Shown: positions 57,219 through 64,000 of the stretch, one piece after another | Layout of the letters: each line of letters starts with the position of its first letter | Position numbering within the stretch: position 1 is the first letter of the stretch | Assembly (NCBI RefSeq): GCF_002836775.1 | Contig: NZ_PJAQ01000068.1 | Location: 620,001-684,000 of the forward strand | DNA: 64,000 nt | Direction of reading: 5' to 3' | Origin: Colwellia sp. 12G3 | Lineage (GTDB): Bacteria > Pseudomonadota > Gammaproteobacteria > Enterobacterales > Alteromonadaceae | Program-made: the position numbers and the translations under genes | The notes under the pieces: model-generated | The model's input: only the letters and a program-made list of their open reading frames with translations | What the model was told of the DNA's origin: nothing | The model's database searches: none

Positions 57219-58436
57219 CTATTCTCCTGACTCTTTGTTATTTGCCATTTGTGTTTCGCTTTTTTCAGTCTCAACATCTTTTTCTTCAAGTTGAGTTTCA
57301 TCACCTAACAAGGCTAATTTCATACCATTTACGGGGAAGTCTAATGCAGAAACAATGAGACGATCGCCATTTGCTAAGCCATTGGCAACAATAACATTAC
57401 TACCTTGTTGGCGAACAATATCAATAGTCACATAATGTAGTTTGGAATCGCTGTCTAGAATAGCGACTTTGCCATTAATAACTAAATGTCTCGATACCAC
57501 AGTTGCTTGTGCAACATTATTACCGACAATTTTAGCGTTAACATAACTGCCAAAGCGAAGTGGTGCTGACGATACTTTAGTTTTATTTTTTAACTGATAA
57601 GGATCATTTAACTCAGCGACTAAGTATCCCATACGACTCTTACTATCAATAACGCCTTCATTACGCTTGATAGTTGCGCTCCACTGCGTTGCTTTACCTG
57701 CGTAGATACCCACAAGGTTAACTTTCGCATTTACACCTTGGTTAGCTAAAAATTCAAGCTGATTATCGGCTACAGGCAAACGTACTTCAGCAATATCTGT
57801 AGCAAGTACATGACCTATTTTGCTACCCACACCGACAAAAGATCCTAAACCAATATTGCGGCTATCTATCATGGCATCATAAGGCGCTCTAATTTCAGTG
57901 CGCTCTAAATTACGCTCTGCACGTAAAACTGAAGCTTGTGCCGCTTTAACACGAGCAAGTTCCTGTGCCAGTTGTGGCTTACGTAAGCTCAGCTCTGTTG
58001 GAGATGTATCTGTTATTTGCTTCCATTCACTCTCTGCAACTTTACCTTGCGCGACTTCTTTTTCAAGTCCAGCTCTGGCTGTTGCCATAGAGGCTTGCGC
58101 ATCAATTAAGGCTGCTTGGTAATCGTTAGGGTCAATTCGAGCTAGCAGCTGATTCTTTTTAACAAAGCCGCCCCGAAGGAATGTATCACTCAATTCAACA
58201 ATTTCGCCGTTAACTTGGGCAATCAACTCAGTTTCATATTTAGGTGTCACCATGCCATAAGAGTTTACTTCTAATGTCATTGGCGCTACTGAAATTTCAC
58301 TTACGGCAACAATTGGTGTGTTATCTACCTTAGCTTTTTCTTCTGGTGGTTTTTTCAAACTAGAAAAAACAGCCATGGCAGCAATGCCTGCAGCTAAGAT
58401 AACGATAGGTATAATAATTTGTTTTTTAGTGGCCAC
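57219..58436 (-). CDS. RND efflux periplasmic adaptor (membrane fusion protein)
   Basis: Bridges the permease and a TolC-type channel. N-terminal membrane anchor (IIIPIVILAAGIAAMAVFSSL) rather than a lipobox, then the first half of the lipoyl domain (AQVNGEIVELSDTFLRGGFVKKNQLLARIDPNDY), a helical hairpin (AQASMATARAGLEKEVAQG), the second lipoyl half (RTEIRAPYDAMIDSRNIGLGSFVGVGSKI) and beta-barrel. 405 residues. First gene of the pair. A polar Glu/Lys tail of about 25 residues ends the protein. Confidence 0.92.
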   Translation of the reverse strand: MATKKQIIIPIVILAAGIAAMAVFSSLKKPPEEKAKVDNTPIVAVSEISVAPMTLEVNSYGMVTPKYETELIAQVNGEIVELSDTFLRGGFVKKNQLLARIDPNDYQAALIDAQASMATARAGLEKEVAQGKVAESEWKQITDTSPTELSLRKPQLAQELARVKAAQASVLRAERNLERTEIRAPYDAMIDSRNIGLGSFVGVGSKIGHVLATDIAEVRLPVADNQLEFLANQGVNAKVNLVGIYAGKATQWSATIKRNEGVIDSKSRMGYLVAELNDPYQLKNKTKVSSAPLRFGSYVNAKIVGNNVAQATVVSRHLVINGKVAILDSDSKLHYVTIDIVRQQGSNVIVANGLANGDRLIVSALDFPVNGMKLALLGDETQLEEKDVETEKSETQMANNKESGE

Positions 58437-58859
58437 TTTTAATCCCTTATTTCTTTAAAAGTTTTATATTTTTTATTTGCTTTATTGACTGGCAAATTTA
58501 TCTTAATTTTAATTGCGCTAGAATAACCAATTATTCATTACAAGTATTAACAAAGATGTAACTCGTTATTACAAGATATACGCCAGATAAATAAAAAAAG
58601 GTCAACAGAGACAAATAGAATATAAAAATCAATAAATTACAATTAGTTAAAAACCAAAAAACTTACTTAATATTTTTTAACCCTCAATTTTTAATAAATA
58701 TTTATTTTTTCATTGGTTTTTTTCACTATTTATTAAGGTGTATATAATTAATGTTGTCAAAAACACTACAAGTAAGTAAGTGTTCAATCAAATTGAAATC
58801 GTTGGGTATACCAGATTGAATGCGTTATAATAGGGGATACTTTATTTACGGCACTCCCC
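58437..58859. other. AT-rich divergent promoter region, efflux adaptor / cvfB-like gene
   Basis: 423 bp, very AT-rich, no gene. The right end holds a candidate promoter for the S1-domain gene (58802-58831). No regulator gene or clear operator for the efflux pair was found. Confidence 0.6.
58802..58831 (+). promoter_or_regulatory. Candidate sigma-70 promoter of the cvfB-like gene
   Basis: TTGGGT and TATAAT with 18 bases between them, 29 bases before the ATG at 58860. Confidence 0.45.
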
Positions 58860-59714
58860 ATGACAGACTCACACATACCCACTCAAGCTACTCTTGGTAA
58901 ATTCAATATGCTCACCATTGTTGCCTTACTGGACAAAGGCGCATACCTTGATGGTGGGGATTTAGGTGAAATTTTATTACCTAAACGCGACCTGCCAGAT
59001 GCCTGTAAAGTTGGTGAACAAATCAAAGCATTTCTTTACCTCGATTCTGCTGAAAGGCTTATAGCGACAACAACGACACCTTTAGCCCAAGTAGGTGAGT
59101 TTGTCTCTTTGAAAGTTGTCCAGGTAAATAAAATTGGTGCTTTCCTAGATTGGGGATTACCTAAAGATTTATTAGTTCCTTTCAATCAACAGCATTCCGA
59201 AATGGAAGTAGGTAAGTATTATCTCGTTAGAGTATTTCTTGACCAGCTGACTAATCGTATTGCTGCCTCAAGTAAGATAGATAAATTCCTTGATATTTGG
59301 CCTGCTGAATATCAACAAGGCGATAAAGTGAATTTAATTATCGGTGGCAAAACTGATTTGGGTTTCAAAGCTATTGTTAATGACCTGCATTGGGGCTTAC
59401 TTTACGATAATGAAATTTTTCAGCATCTTAGAGTTGGTAAAAAAATTCCTGGCTATATTAAGCAAGTGCGTGAAGATGGCCGTTTAGATTTACTTTTAAC
59501 ACGCGGTAGTAAAAATAAAGTTAATGATTTTTCTGAAAAGTTATTAGCACATATTGCTGACAGAGGTGGTATAACGCCACTAAATGATAAAAGTGCACCT
59601 GAATTGATCCAAAGAACTTTAGGGGTAAGTAAAAAAACCTTTAAAGCGACGGTAGGAAATTTACTAAAGAACGGTAAAATTGCCATCGTTAAAGAGGGTA
59701 TCAAGTTAGTCTAA
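58860..59714 (+). CDS. CvfB/YitL-like S1 RNA-binding protein
   Basis: RNA-binding protein with tandem S1 domains and a C-terminal winged helix. Seen: first S1 (MLTIVALLDKGAYLDGGDLGEILLPKRDLP), second S1 (VGEFVSLKVVQVNKIGAFLDWGLPKDLLVPF), third (GDKVNLIIGGKTDLGFKAIVNDLHWGLLYDNEIF), and the terminal DKSAPELIQRTLGVSKKTFKATVGNLLKNGKI of the helix. 284 residues, normal. In staphylococci CvfB affects virulence gene expression; the function in gammaproteobacteria is not settled. Confidence 0.88.
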   Translation: MTDSHIPTQATLGKFNMLTIVALLDKGAYLDGGDLGEILLPKRDLPDACKVGEQIKAFLYLDSAERLIATTTTPLAQVGEFVSLKVVQVNKIGAFLDWGLPKDLLVPFNQQHSEMEVGKYYLVRVFLDQLTNRIAASSKIDKFLDIWPAEYQQGDKVNLIIGGKTDLGFKAIVNDLHWGLLYDNEIFQHLRVGKKIPGYIKQVREDGRLDLLLTRGSKNKVNDFSEKLLAHIADRGGITPLNDKSAPELIQRTLGVSKKTFKATVGNLLKNGKIAIVKEGIKLV

Positions 59715-59752
59715 ACAATCTAGTTAACTAATAGTGCAAATAAAAAGAGGTA

Positions 59753-60019
59753 TATACCCGTCCCACTTGAAGATGCATGATTCAGCTGGAATTATAAACG
59801 CCTTTAGGCAAGGCATTGATTGAAGATAATAGTTATTCTATTGTCGAAATCAATAACGCAGCATAAAGCGTTTATAAACCAGCCCTTTGGGGAAGACTGA
59901 GCAAATCATACTCGTCGTTACATTTGTTTTTAAGGGAATGACCCTTAATAAAAAAATGTGCCTTGATTATGAATCGCTCAGACTTCCTGAAACGAGCATC
60001 TTCAAGTGGAATGGGTATA
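59753..60019. repeat. Dispersed palindromic element, copy 4 (large, MITE-like)
   Basis: 267 bp with 24-bp terminal inverted repeats starting TATACCCGTCCCACTTGAAG at 59753-59776 and mirrored at 59996-60019 (22 of 24 match). Inside is a second palindrome TATAAACGC / GCGTTTATA (59793-59876) with the family core GGCAAGGCATTGATT ... AATCAATAACGCAGC. A right part of about 120 bp is unique to this copy. No coding capacity, hence non-autonomous. Confidence 0.75.
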
Positions 60020-60042
60020 ACAATGTTATACCTCTTTTTTTT
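60014..60042 (+). terminator. Terminator of the cvfB-like gene, overlapping the element's right end
   Basis: Stem GGTATAAC, loop AAT, stem GTTATACC, then TCTTTTTTTT. The first arm is the last part of the repeat's terminal inverted repeat. AAAGAGGTATA at 59745-59755 could alternatively pair with TATACCTCTTT at 60028-60038, which would place the element in the loop of an older terminator. Confidence 0.75.
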
Positions 60043-60204
60043 ACTGCCAAGTCCTATTTATAATGACAGTACTTATTCAATGTACAACCGCATCTGTCAT
60101 GGTAATAAAAGATAAATTAACCGCTAATGATTAAATCCAATACTTGACTTATATAGCCTGTGATCTGCTTCGAATAACACTAGTTGAGTTTCATTGATAA
60201 AAGT

Positions 60205-62676
60205 TTAAAAGCTACCACGAATTCCTACACTAAAATTACGCCCTGGCAATGGTGCAACTTCTTTTAGAAATGAGGAGTGCACGCGGGCATGTTCATTTGT
60301 TAAGTTTTGTCCCTTTAAATACAAGGTCAAGTCATCACCAAAACCATCAACATAATAATTAACGTGCGCATCAACCATAGTGTAGCTATCGGTATTTGTC
60401 TCGAGGTCTGCAATATTTTCCTGTTCGAAGTAATGACTTACGCTTAGTTCACTATCGAACTTATCTGCTTGATAGTTGATAATAGCACCAACCCGCATAG
60501 GTGGGATCCGAGGTAAGTTATCGTTTTCATTCACTAACCGAGCTCGAATATAATCAGCGATTAAACTTGTTTTAAATCCTGATGATACTTGATAGATAAA
60601 CTCAGCTTCACCACCGTACATCTCAACATCATCTTGCTGGTACACTAGGATTGGTAAGCCAAATTCATTTTCAGCCTCATCCGCATGGCCGTGATCTTCT
60701 ACAAAAAATAAGCCGGTATCTTGTTGATAATAGTAATCATTAATACGGTTATAAAAAGCACTAATGACATAACCAAAATCACCATTAAATTTCCGGAACG
60801 TTATATCTATGTTAAGTGAAGTTTCAACACTGGGCGCTTGTTCAGCCAACTCAACATGAATTTCATCCCCCTCTTGATGAACATCAAACATAGCACCTAC
60901 TTCAAAGGTATTTGTACCTATATGCGGCCCGAATGAAAATAACTCTCCAGAAGATGCTGCACGTTGTGATAATGCCATTGAAAACCCTAAATTATATCCT
61001 GACTGGTAATCCCACACTAAACCGGCTGAAGCACTTATTGGCGTAAATGACTGCTGATCGAATGAGACCAATGTTTCATGGTGTTCAGTATGTGATGGAT
61101 CGTTAGGTAACACATCTTGAGCTTGATGAGAACTTTCAAAACCAATTAAACTATCATCAGCCTCTAAATTAACTTGCTCTACCCTAGCACCTAATTGCAA
61201 TAAAACTGGGCCAAAATGCTTTTCTTCTAACCAAGCAACTGCAAACATTTCCGATGTAGATGGTGGAGAAAAAGCTTCTTCGCCCAAGGCTTTAAAGTCT
61301 GACGATTTATAATGAACTGTCCATGCACCTTGCCATCCAGAAGTATCCTGGTGGAATAGGTCAATACGTGCTTCGGTACTTTTATTGGTAAAAGTGGTGC
61401 CTACTAAGCCTGACTCAATCTCTTGATGTTGGTAATCACTATAAGCAAATTTAGTCGCTACCTTATTAATAAATTGTTGGTCGAAATTATACTCACCTAG
61501 AACCTGCCAGCGATCTTGCTGCATTTTGGCATACACACCGACTTCTTCATCATGATCATCAGCTGAATGTTCATCGATATGTTCTTCTTCATGACTATGT
61601 CCAGGAATACCATATTCCCTGTCCATAAACCCATAAGAAAAACCTATAAAGCCATCTTTAAGTAAGTAACTTGAACCCAATGTTGCCCCACTGGAAGTAC
61701 TCGCACTATTTTCTAGGCGCTGTTCACCCGATACTTCGTGACCTTCATCTTCTTCATGAATATCAGCTTCTCCAGCAAGTTTGTAGTTCTTAGAGTCTCG
61801 CCAAAAACCGTCTAAATGAAAAGCGACATTATCGGTACCGGTTTGGATATTAATTGATGCCTGCTGCTCATTAGATACATCGTTATACTGTAACAAGTAA
61901 TCGACTTGTTCATCACTACTCGTTGGAACGCGTTCATCAACTACATTAACTACACCACCAATAGCACCACTGCCATAAAAAAGAGTTGCCGGACCACGTA
62001 ACACCTCTATTTGAGTCGCGGTACTCGTTTCAGTAGCCACAACATGGTCTGGCCCGACCCGGGAAGCATCACCAACATCTAATCCATTTTGTGTAATGAG
62101 AACTCTAGGACCATCCAGACCTCTAATTATTGGTGTGCTAGCAACAGGGCCATAATAACTGGAGTGCACGCCGACTTCGTTTTTCAAGGTTTCCCCTAAA
62201 GTCGCCGCTTGTTTCATTTTCAATTCATCTGCACTGAGAACATTAATAGGCAGCGCAGATTCAATTGAAGAACTATGTAATGGCGTTGCATGTACATCAA
62301 TCACTTCCATTACTGATGTAGCTAAAACTATATTCAAGTCAACAATATCTTCTTCGCTAACAATAACTTTATGGTTACTATGCCCATGATTTTTAGCACT
62401 AATATGTATTTCAAAAATACCTTTAGTAACATCTGTAAAGCTAAATATACCTTGAGAGTTTGTGCGGACCTGCTGTGAGTCTAGCCCTAATTCGACCACG
62501 GCATTATAAATAGGTTGGCCATGTTTGTTTAATACAACGCCTGATATCTTCTGGGCGAGGGTGTTAGCGCTAAAACATAATATTGTGCTAAGTGTCGATA
62601 GTACCGTGACATTAGCAATTTTTTTGAGAGGTGATTTTACTTGAGTATTGATACTCTTTTTAGTCACAAAAAACAT
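60205..62676 (-). CDS. TonB-dependent receptor with His-rich loops, probable zinc (ZnuD-like) uptake
   Basis: Outer-membrane receptor. Signal sequence (about 1-42), a CarboxypepD_reg-like domain (KISGVVLNKHGQPIYNAVVE, about 42-130), plug (LPINVLSADELKMKQAATLG; PIIRGLDGPRVLITQNGLD; IEVLRGPATLFYGSGAIGGVVNVVDERVP) and a 22-strand barrel ending PLPGRNFSVGIRGSF. Several loops are full of His, Glu and Asp: about residues 302-317, 355-378 (GHSHEEEHIDEHSADDHDEE), 514-535 and 657-669, like ZnuD-type zinc receptors. 823 residues. Follows a small Cys/His protein whose promoter has a Zur-like box, so zinc is the inferred cargo; copper or another metal is possible. Confidence 0.85.
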   Translation of the reverse strand: MFFVTKKSINTQVKSPLKKIANVTVLSTLSTILCFSANTLAQKISGVVLNKHGQPIYNAVVELGLDSQQVRTNSQGIFSFTDVTKGIFEIHISAKNHGHSNHKVIVSEEDIVDLNIVLATSVMEVIDVHATPLHSSSIESALPINVLSADELKMKQAATLGETLKNEVGVHSSYYGPVASTPIIRGLDGPRVLITQNGLDVGDASRVGPDHVVATETSTATQIEVLRGPATLFYGSGAIGGVVNVVDERVPTSSDEQVDYLLQYNDVSNEQQASINIQTGTDNVAFHLDGFWRDSKNYKLAGEADIHEEDEGHEVSGEQRLENSASTSSGATLGSSYLLKDGFIGFSYGFMDREYGIPGHSHEEEHIDEHSADDHDEEVGVYAKMQQDRWQVLGEYNFDQQFINKVATKFAYSDYQHQEIESGLVGTTFTNKSTEARIDLFHQDTSGWQGAWTVHYKSSDFKALGEEAFSPPSTSEMFAVAWLEEKHFGPVLLQLGARVEQVNLEADDSLIGFESSHQAQDVLPNDPSHTEHHETLVSFDQQSFTPISASAGLVWDYQSGYNLGFSMALSQRAASSGELFSFGPHIGTNTFEVGAMFDVHQEGDEIHVELAEQAPSVETSLNIDITFRKFNGDFGYVISAFYNRINDYYYQQDTGLFFVEDHGHADEAENEFGLPILVYQQDDVEMYGGEAEFIYQVSSGFKTSLIADYIRARLVNENDNLPRIPPMRVGAIINYQADKFDSELSVSHYFEQENIADLETNTDSYTMVDAHVNYYVDGFGDDLTLYLKGQNLTNEHARVHSSFLKEVAPLPGRNFSVGIRGSF

Positions 62677-62833
62677 AAACGGGTTTCCAATAATTTTTTA
62701 AGGGATGCCGACCTATCTGCTAATTTATATTCGCAGGCAGACAGCTAAGGGAAGCATTGCTTATTTTGAGGAAGCACTTCACTATAAAAAGATATAACTA
62801 ACTTAATATCTTAATAAATAACTAAATAAGAAA

Positions 62834-63151
62834 TTACAGAAATGTTGGTGGTGCTCTTAGCGGAGGATATACATGGGTAGCTGAAATAAACACGGCATTG
62901 ATAATAGCAACGTTGCTAATATTAATTATCGCTATGGAAACTGGGTATAAAGCTAACGATCTCGGCGGAGAATCAATGCCTTGTTGGCATAAATGACAAT
63001 CATGCAATTCAATATTAGCAAGACCGTCAGATTCAACTTGTGCATAATGCTCACTATGGACAAACAAAGCTGCGCAAAAAAGCAATAGCGTCAAAACACT
63101 CTGACGAATGTGTCGCTTATTAAGTTGCTGTTGGGATAAGGCAGAGTTCAT
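62834..63151 (-). CDS. Small exported Cys/His protein (DUF2946-like) upstream of the TonB receptor
   Basis: 105 residues from the ATG at 63151 (a TTG at 63187 would add 12). One N-terminal hydrophobic signal (SVLTLLLFCAALFVHS), then HYAQ..ELHDCHLCQQG with a CxxC and three His, a second hydrophobic stretch (LYPVSIAIINISNVAIINAV) and the ending YPPLRAPPTFL. The RAPP end resembles small DUF2946-type metal-linked proteins. The Cys/His set would suit periplasmic metal binding. 157 bp from the TonB receptor start and probably in one operon. Function inferred from location. Confidence 0.6.
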   Translation of the reverse strand: MNSALSQQQLNKRHIRQSVLTLLLFCAALFVHSEHYAQVESDGLANIELHDCHLCQQGIDSPPRSLALYPVSIAIINISNVAIINAVFISATHVYPPLRAPPTFL

Positions 63152-63154
63152 GAT

Positions 63155-63169
63155 TGTGATAATATAACA
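63155..63169 (-). promoter_or_regulatory. Zur-type box overlapping the -10 of the small protein/TonB receptor promoter
   Basis: Plus-strand TGTGATAATATAACA matches the Zur box core TGTTATANTATAACA at 14 of 15 positions. It covers the -10 hexamer (63159-63164), as expected for repression by zinc-bound Zur. Confidence 0.7.
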
Positions 63170-63187
63170 CCTAACAAGTAAATTCAA
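63159..63187 (-). promoter_or_regulatory. Sigma-70 promoter, possibly giving a leaderless message
   Basis: On the minus strand: TTGAAT (63182-63187), 17-base spacer, TATTAT (63159-63164). Only 7 bases lie between the -10 and the ATG at 63151, so transcription would begin at or within one or two bases of the start codon. Confidence 0.55.
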
Positions 63188-63316
63188 TCATAGTCCACCT
63201 ACTTATTTCAAAATATCATCCCCTCATCAAACACCGAGATGTATGTATATCCGTTACCATTTAAGATGCATGTTTGAGAGTGCTTGAGTAATTTCAATTC
63301 AAGGTACTGTGATCAA

Positions 63317-63358
63317 ATAATGGTTGTTCTGGAGAATATCTCCTACATTCTCTAATAA
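63317..63358. repeat. Decayed relative of the dispersed element (matches 52805-52847)
   Basis: ATAATGGTTGTTCTGGAGAA followed by TATCTCCTACATTCTCTAATAA. GGAGA-TATTC-TCTCC-type symmetry (GGAGAATATCTCC) gives a small hairpin. Confidence 0.55.
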
Positions 63359-63586
63359 TCACTCTATACTGCCTTAAATACTTAAACCATATAATGACTA
63401 TGGTTAAAGTATTTCCCTTGCCTAAAGTTATTTTAATTCCCTCTGAAATCCGCACTTTGATTGGTAACGAGTATATATGTCCAAAACATCTAACTAAACA
63501 ATTTCACTACGCTATACTTTGTACAATTACCAATAAGCTATTGCTTTGAATAGCTATTGCTATCTTATTAGCATAAGGATACCTTT

Positions 63587-64000
63587 ATGGCCCCATTTAC
63601 AAAATCTCCGTTAAATAAAGTAGGTATACTGACATTTAAACAGACATTGTTATTACTAACCGTAATGGGTGTCACATTACCGAGTTATAGCGAAAGTTTT
63701 ACCGTTAAACGTGCAGGGCAAGGCTTTACTGGCTTAGCCCAAGACTTCACTTCATCATTAAGTAATCCTGCGCTACTTACCACGTTTGACAACGACGATG
63801 ACATCTTCTTTTCCTTGAACATAGGAAGCATCGCATCTGACAAATATAATGTTATTGATACGACTGAAGATATTAGTGACAACCTAGATACATTAGCCAA
63901 CGATATTAACGGCATTCAAAATTTTCAATCCTTAGAACAAGCTAAAAATTATTATGATGACTTAAATCTGCAAGTAGATAATATCATTGCTGATTTTGAA
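63587..64000 (+). CDS. TraF-like outer-membrane protein (3' end beyond the window)
   Basis: Reading frame open from ATG 63587 (ribosome site AAGGAT 6-7 bases before it) to the window end, 138 codons. Signal sequence (FKQTLLLLTVMGVTLPSYSES), then FTVKRAGQGFTGLAQDFTSS and LSNPALLTTFDNDDDIFFSL, the pattern of the conjugal-transfer TraF_2 (PF13729) family. Members are chromosomal in many marine bacteria and form an outer-membrane barrel with FadL/PorV-like features; they do not imply a plasmid. A coiled-coil-like stretch follows. Confidence 0.7.
   Translation, partial: MAPFTKSPLNKVGILTFKQTLLLLTVMGVTLPSYSESFTVKRAGQGFTGLAQDFTSSLSNPALLTTFDNDDDIFFSLNIGSIASDKYNVIDTTEDISDNLDTLANDINGIQNFQSLEQAKNYYDDLNLQVDNIIADFE

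Larger units (their letters stand above)
59715..60204. other. Intergenic region, cvfB-like gene / TonB receptor gene
   Basis: 490 bp between convergent genes, mostly dispersed element copy 4 (59753-60019) and the terminator at 60014-60042. From 60043 to 60204 nothing was recognised. Confidence 0.75.
63152..63586. other. Divergent intergenic region, small Cys/His gene / TraF-like gene
   Basis: 435 bp. Left end: Zur box and promoter. 63238-63358: decayed dispersed repeat (GTATATCCGTTACCATTTAA resembles the end of copy 4, and the 63317-63358 part matches 52805-52847). Right end: AAGGAT ribosome site at 63575-63580. A promoter for the TraF-like gene was not resolved. Confidence 0.6.

Noticed and set aside
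63685..63915. 76-codon minus-strand frame at the window end
   Set aside because: Antisense to the TraF-like gene, which has a signal sequence, a ribosome site and family motifs.

Overview
The window looks like a chromosomal segment of a marine, psychrophile-type gammaproteobacterium of the order Alteromonadales (Colwellia/Thalassotalea-like). That placement is an inference from gene order, AT-rich DNA and protein similarity; no 16S rRNA gene is present. Most of the window is conserved core genome: nearly the whole division and cell wall (dcw) cluster, the cytochrome bc1 operon, rplM-rpsI, sspAB, secA, and the type IV pilus assembly genes pilBCD with coaE-zapD-yacG.

Layout. 1-1111 (+): the end of diaA, then the dolP lipoprotein gene. 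1358-6509 (-): sspB/sspA, petCBA (cytochrome bc1) and rpsI/rplM. 7285-19829 (+): the pilin gene pilA; a cassette of six genes (pilin accessory protein, GT-C-like membrane enzyme, polyprenyl-phosphate GT2, methyltransferase, LPG-synthase-type membrane protein, DUF354-like protein) inserted between pilA and pilB; then pilB, pilC, pilD, coaE and zapD, followed by yacG. 20177-24349 (-): mutT, secA and an M23 peptidase, with dciA on the other strand. 25016-43921 (-): lpxC, ftsZ, ftsA, ftsQ, ddlB, murC, murG, ftsW, murD, mraY, murF, murE, ftsI, ftsL, rsmH and mraZ (transcribed from mraZ to lpxC). 44290-63151: accessory and metabolic genes, namely a 600-residue acyl-CoA dehydrogenase, a transglutaminase-like secreted protein, a DyP peroxidase, a coiled-coil membrane protein next to a hybrid sensor kinase, a Bax-type glucosaminidase, an RND efflux pair, a CvfB-type S1 protein, and a small Cys/His protein with a His-rich TonB receptor. 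At 63587 a TraF-like outer-membrane protein gene starts and runs off the end.

How they work together. The dcw genes overlap tightly (TAATG or ATGA junctions) and make one long peptidoglycan-division transcription unit. Its promoter region carries three GTGGA direct repeats with a 10-bp period, the expected binding layout for MraZ, the first gene product. The pilA-pilBCD region combines pilin, assembly ATPase, platform and prepilin peptidase with an inserted set that looks like a pilin maturation and glycosylation cassette. The small-protein and TonB-receptor pair is probably zinc acquisition: a 14/15 match to the Zur box overlaps the -10 of a promoter whose predicted start point falls on the start codon.

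A family of palindromic dispersed elements (at least four recognisable copies plus two decayed relatives) occupies the intergenic gaps. One of them supplies or adjoins the terminator of the cvfB gene. No rRNA, tRNA, CRISPR array, transposase, prophage or restriction system was seen. The most unusual part is the pilin cassette and the microsatellite-rich gap between it and pilB.
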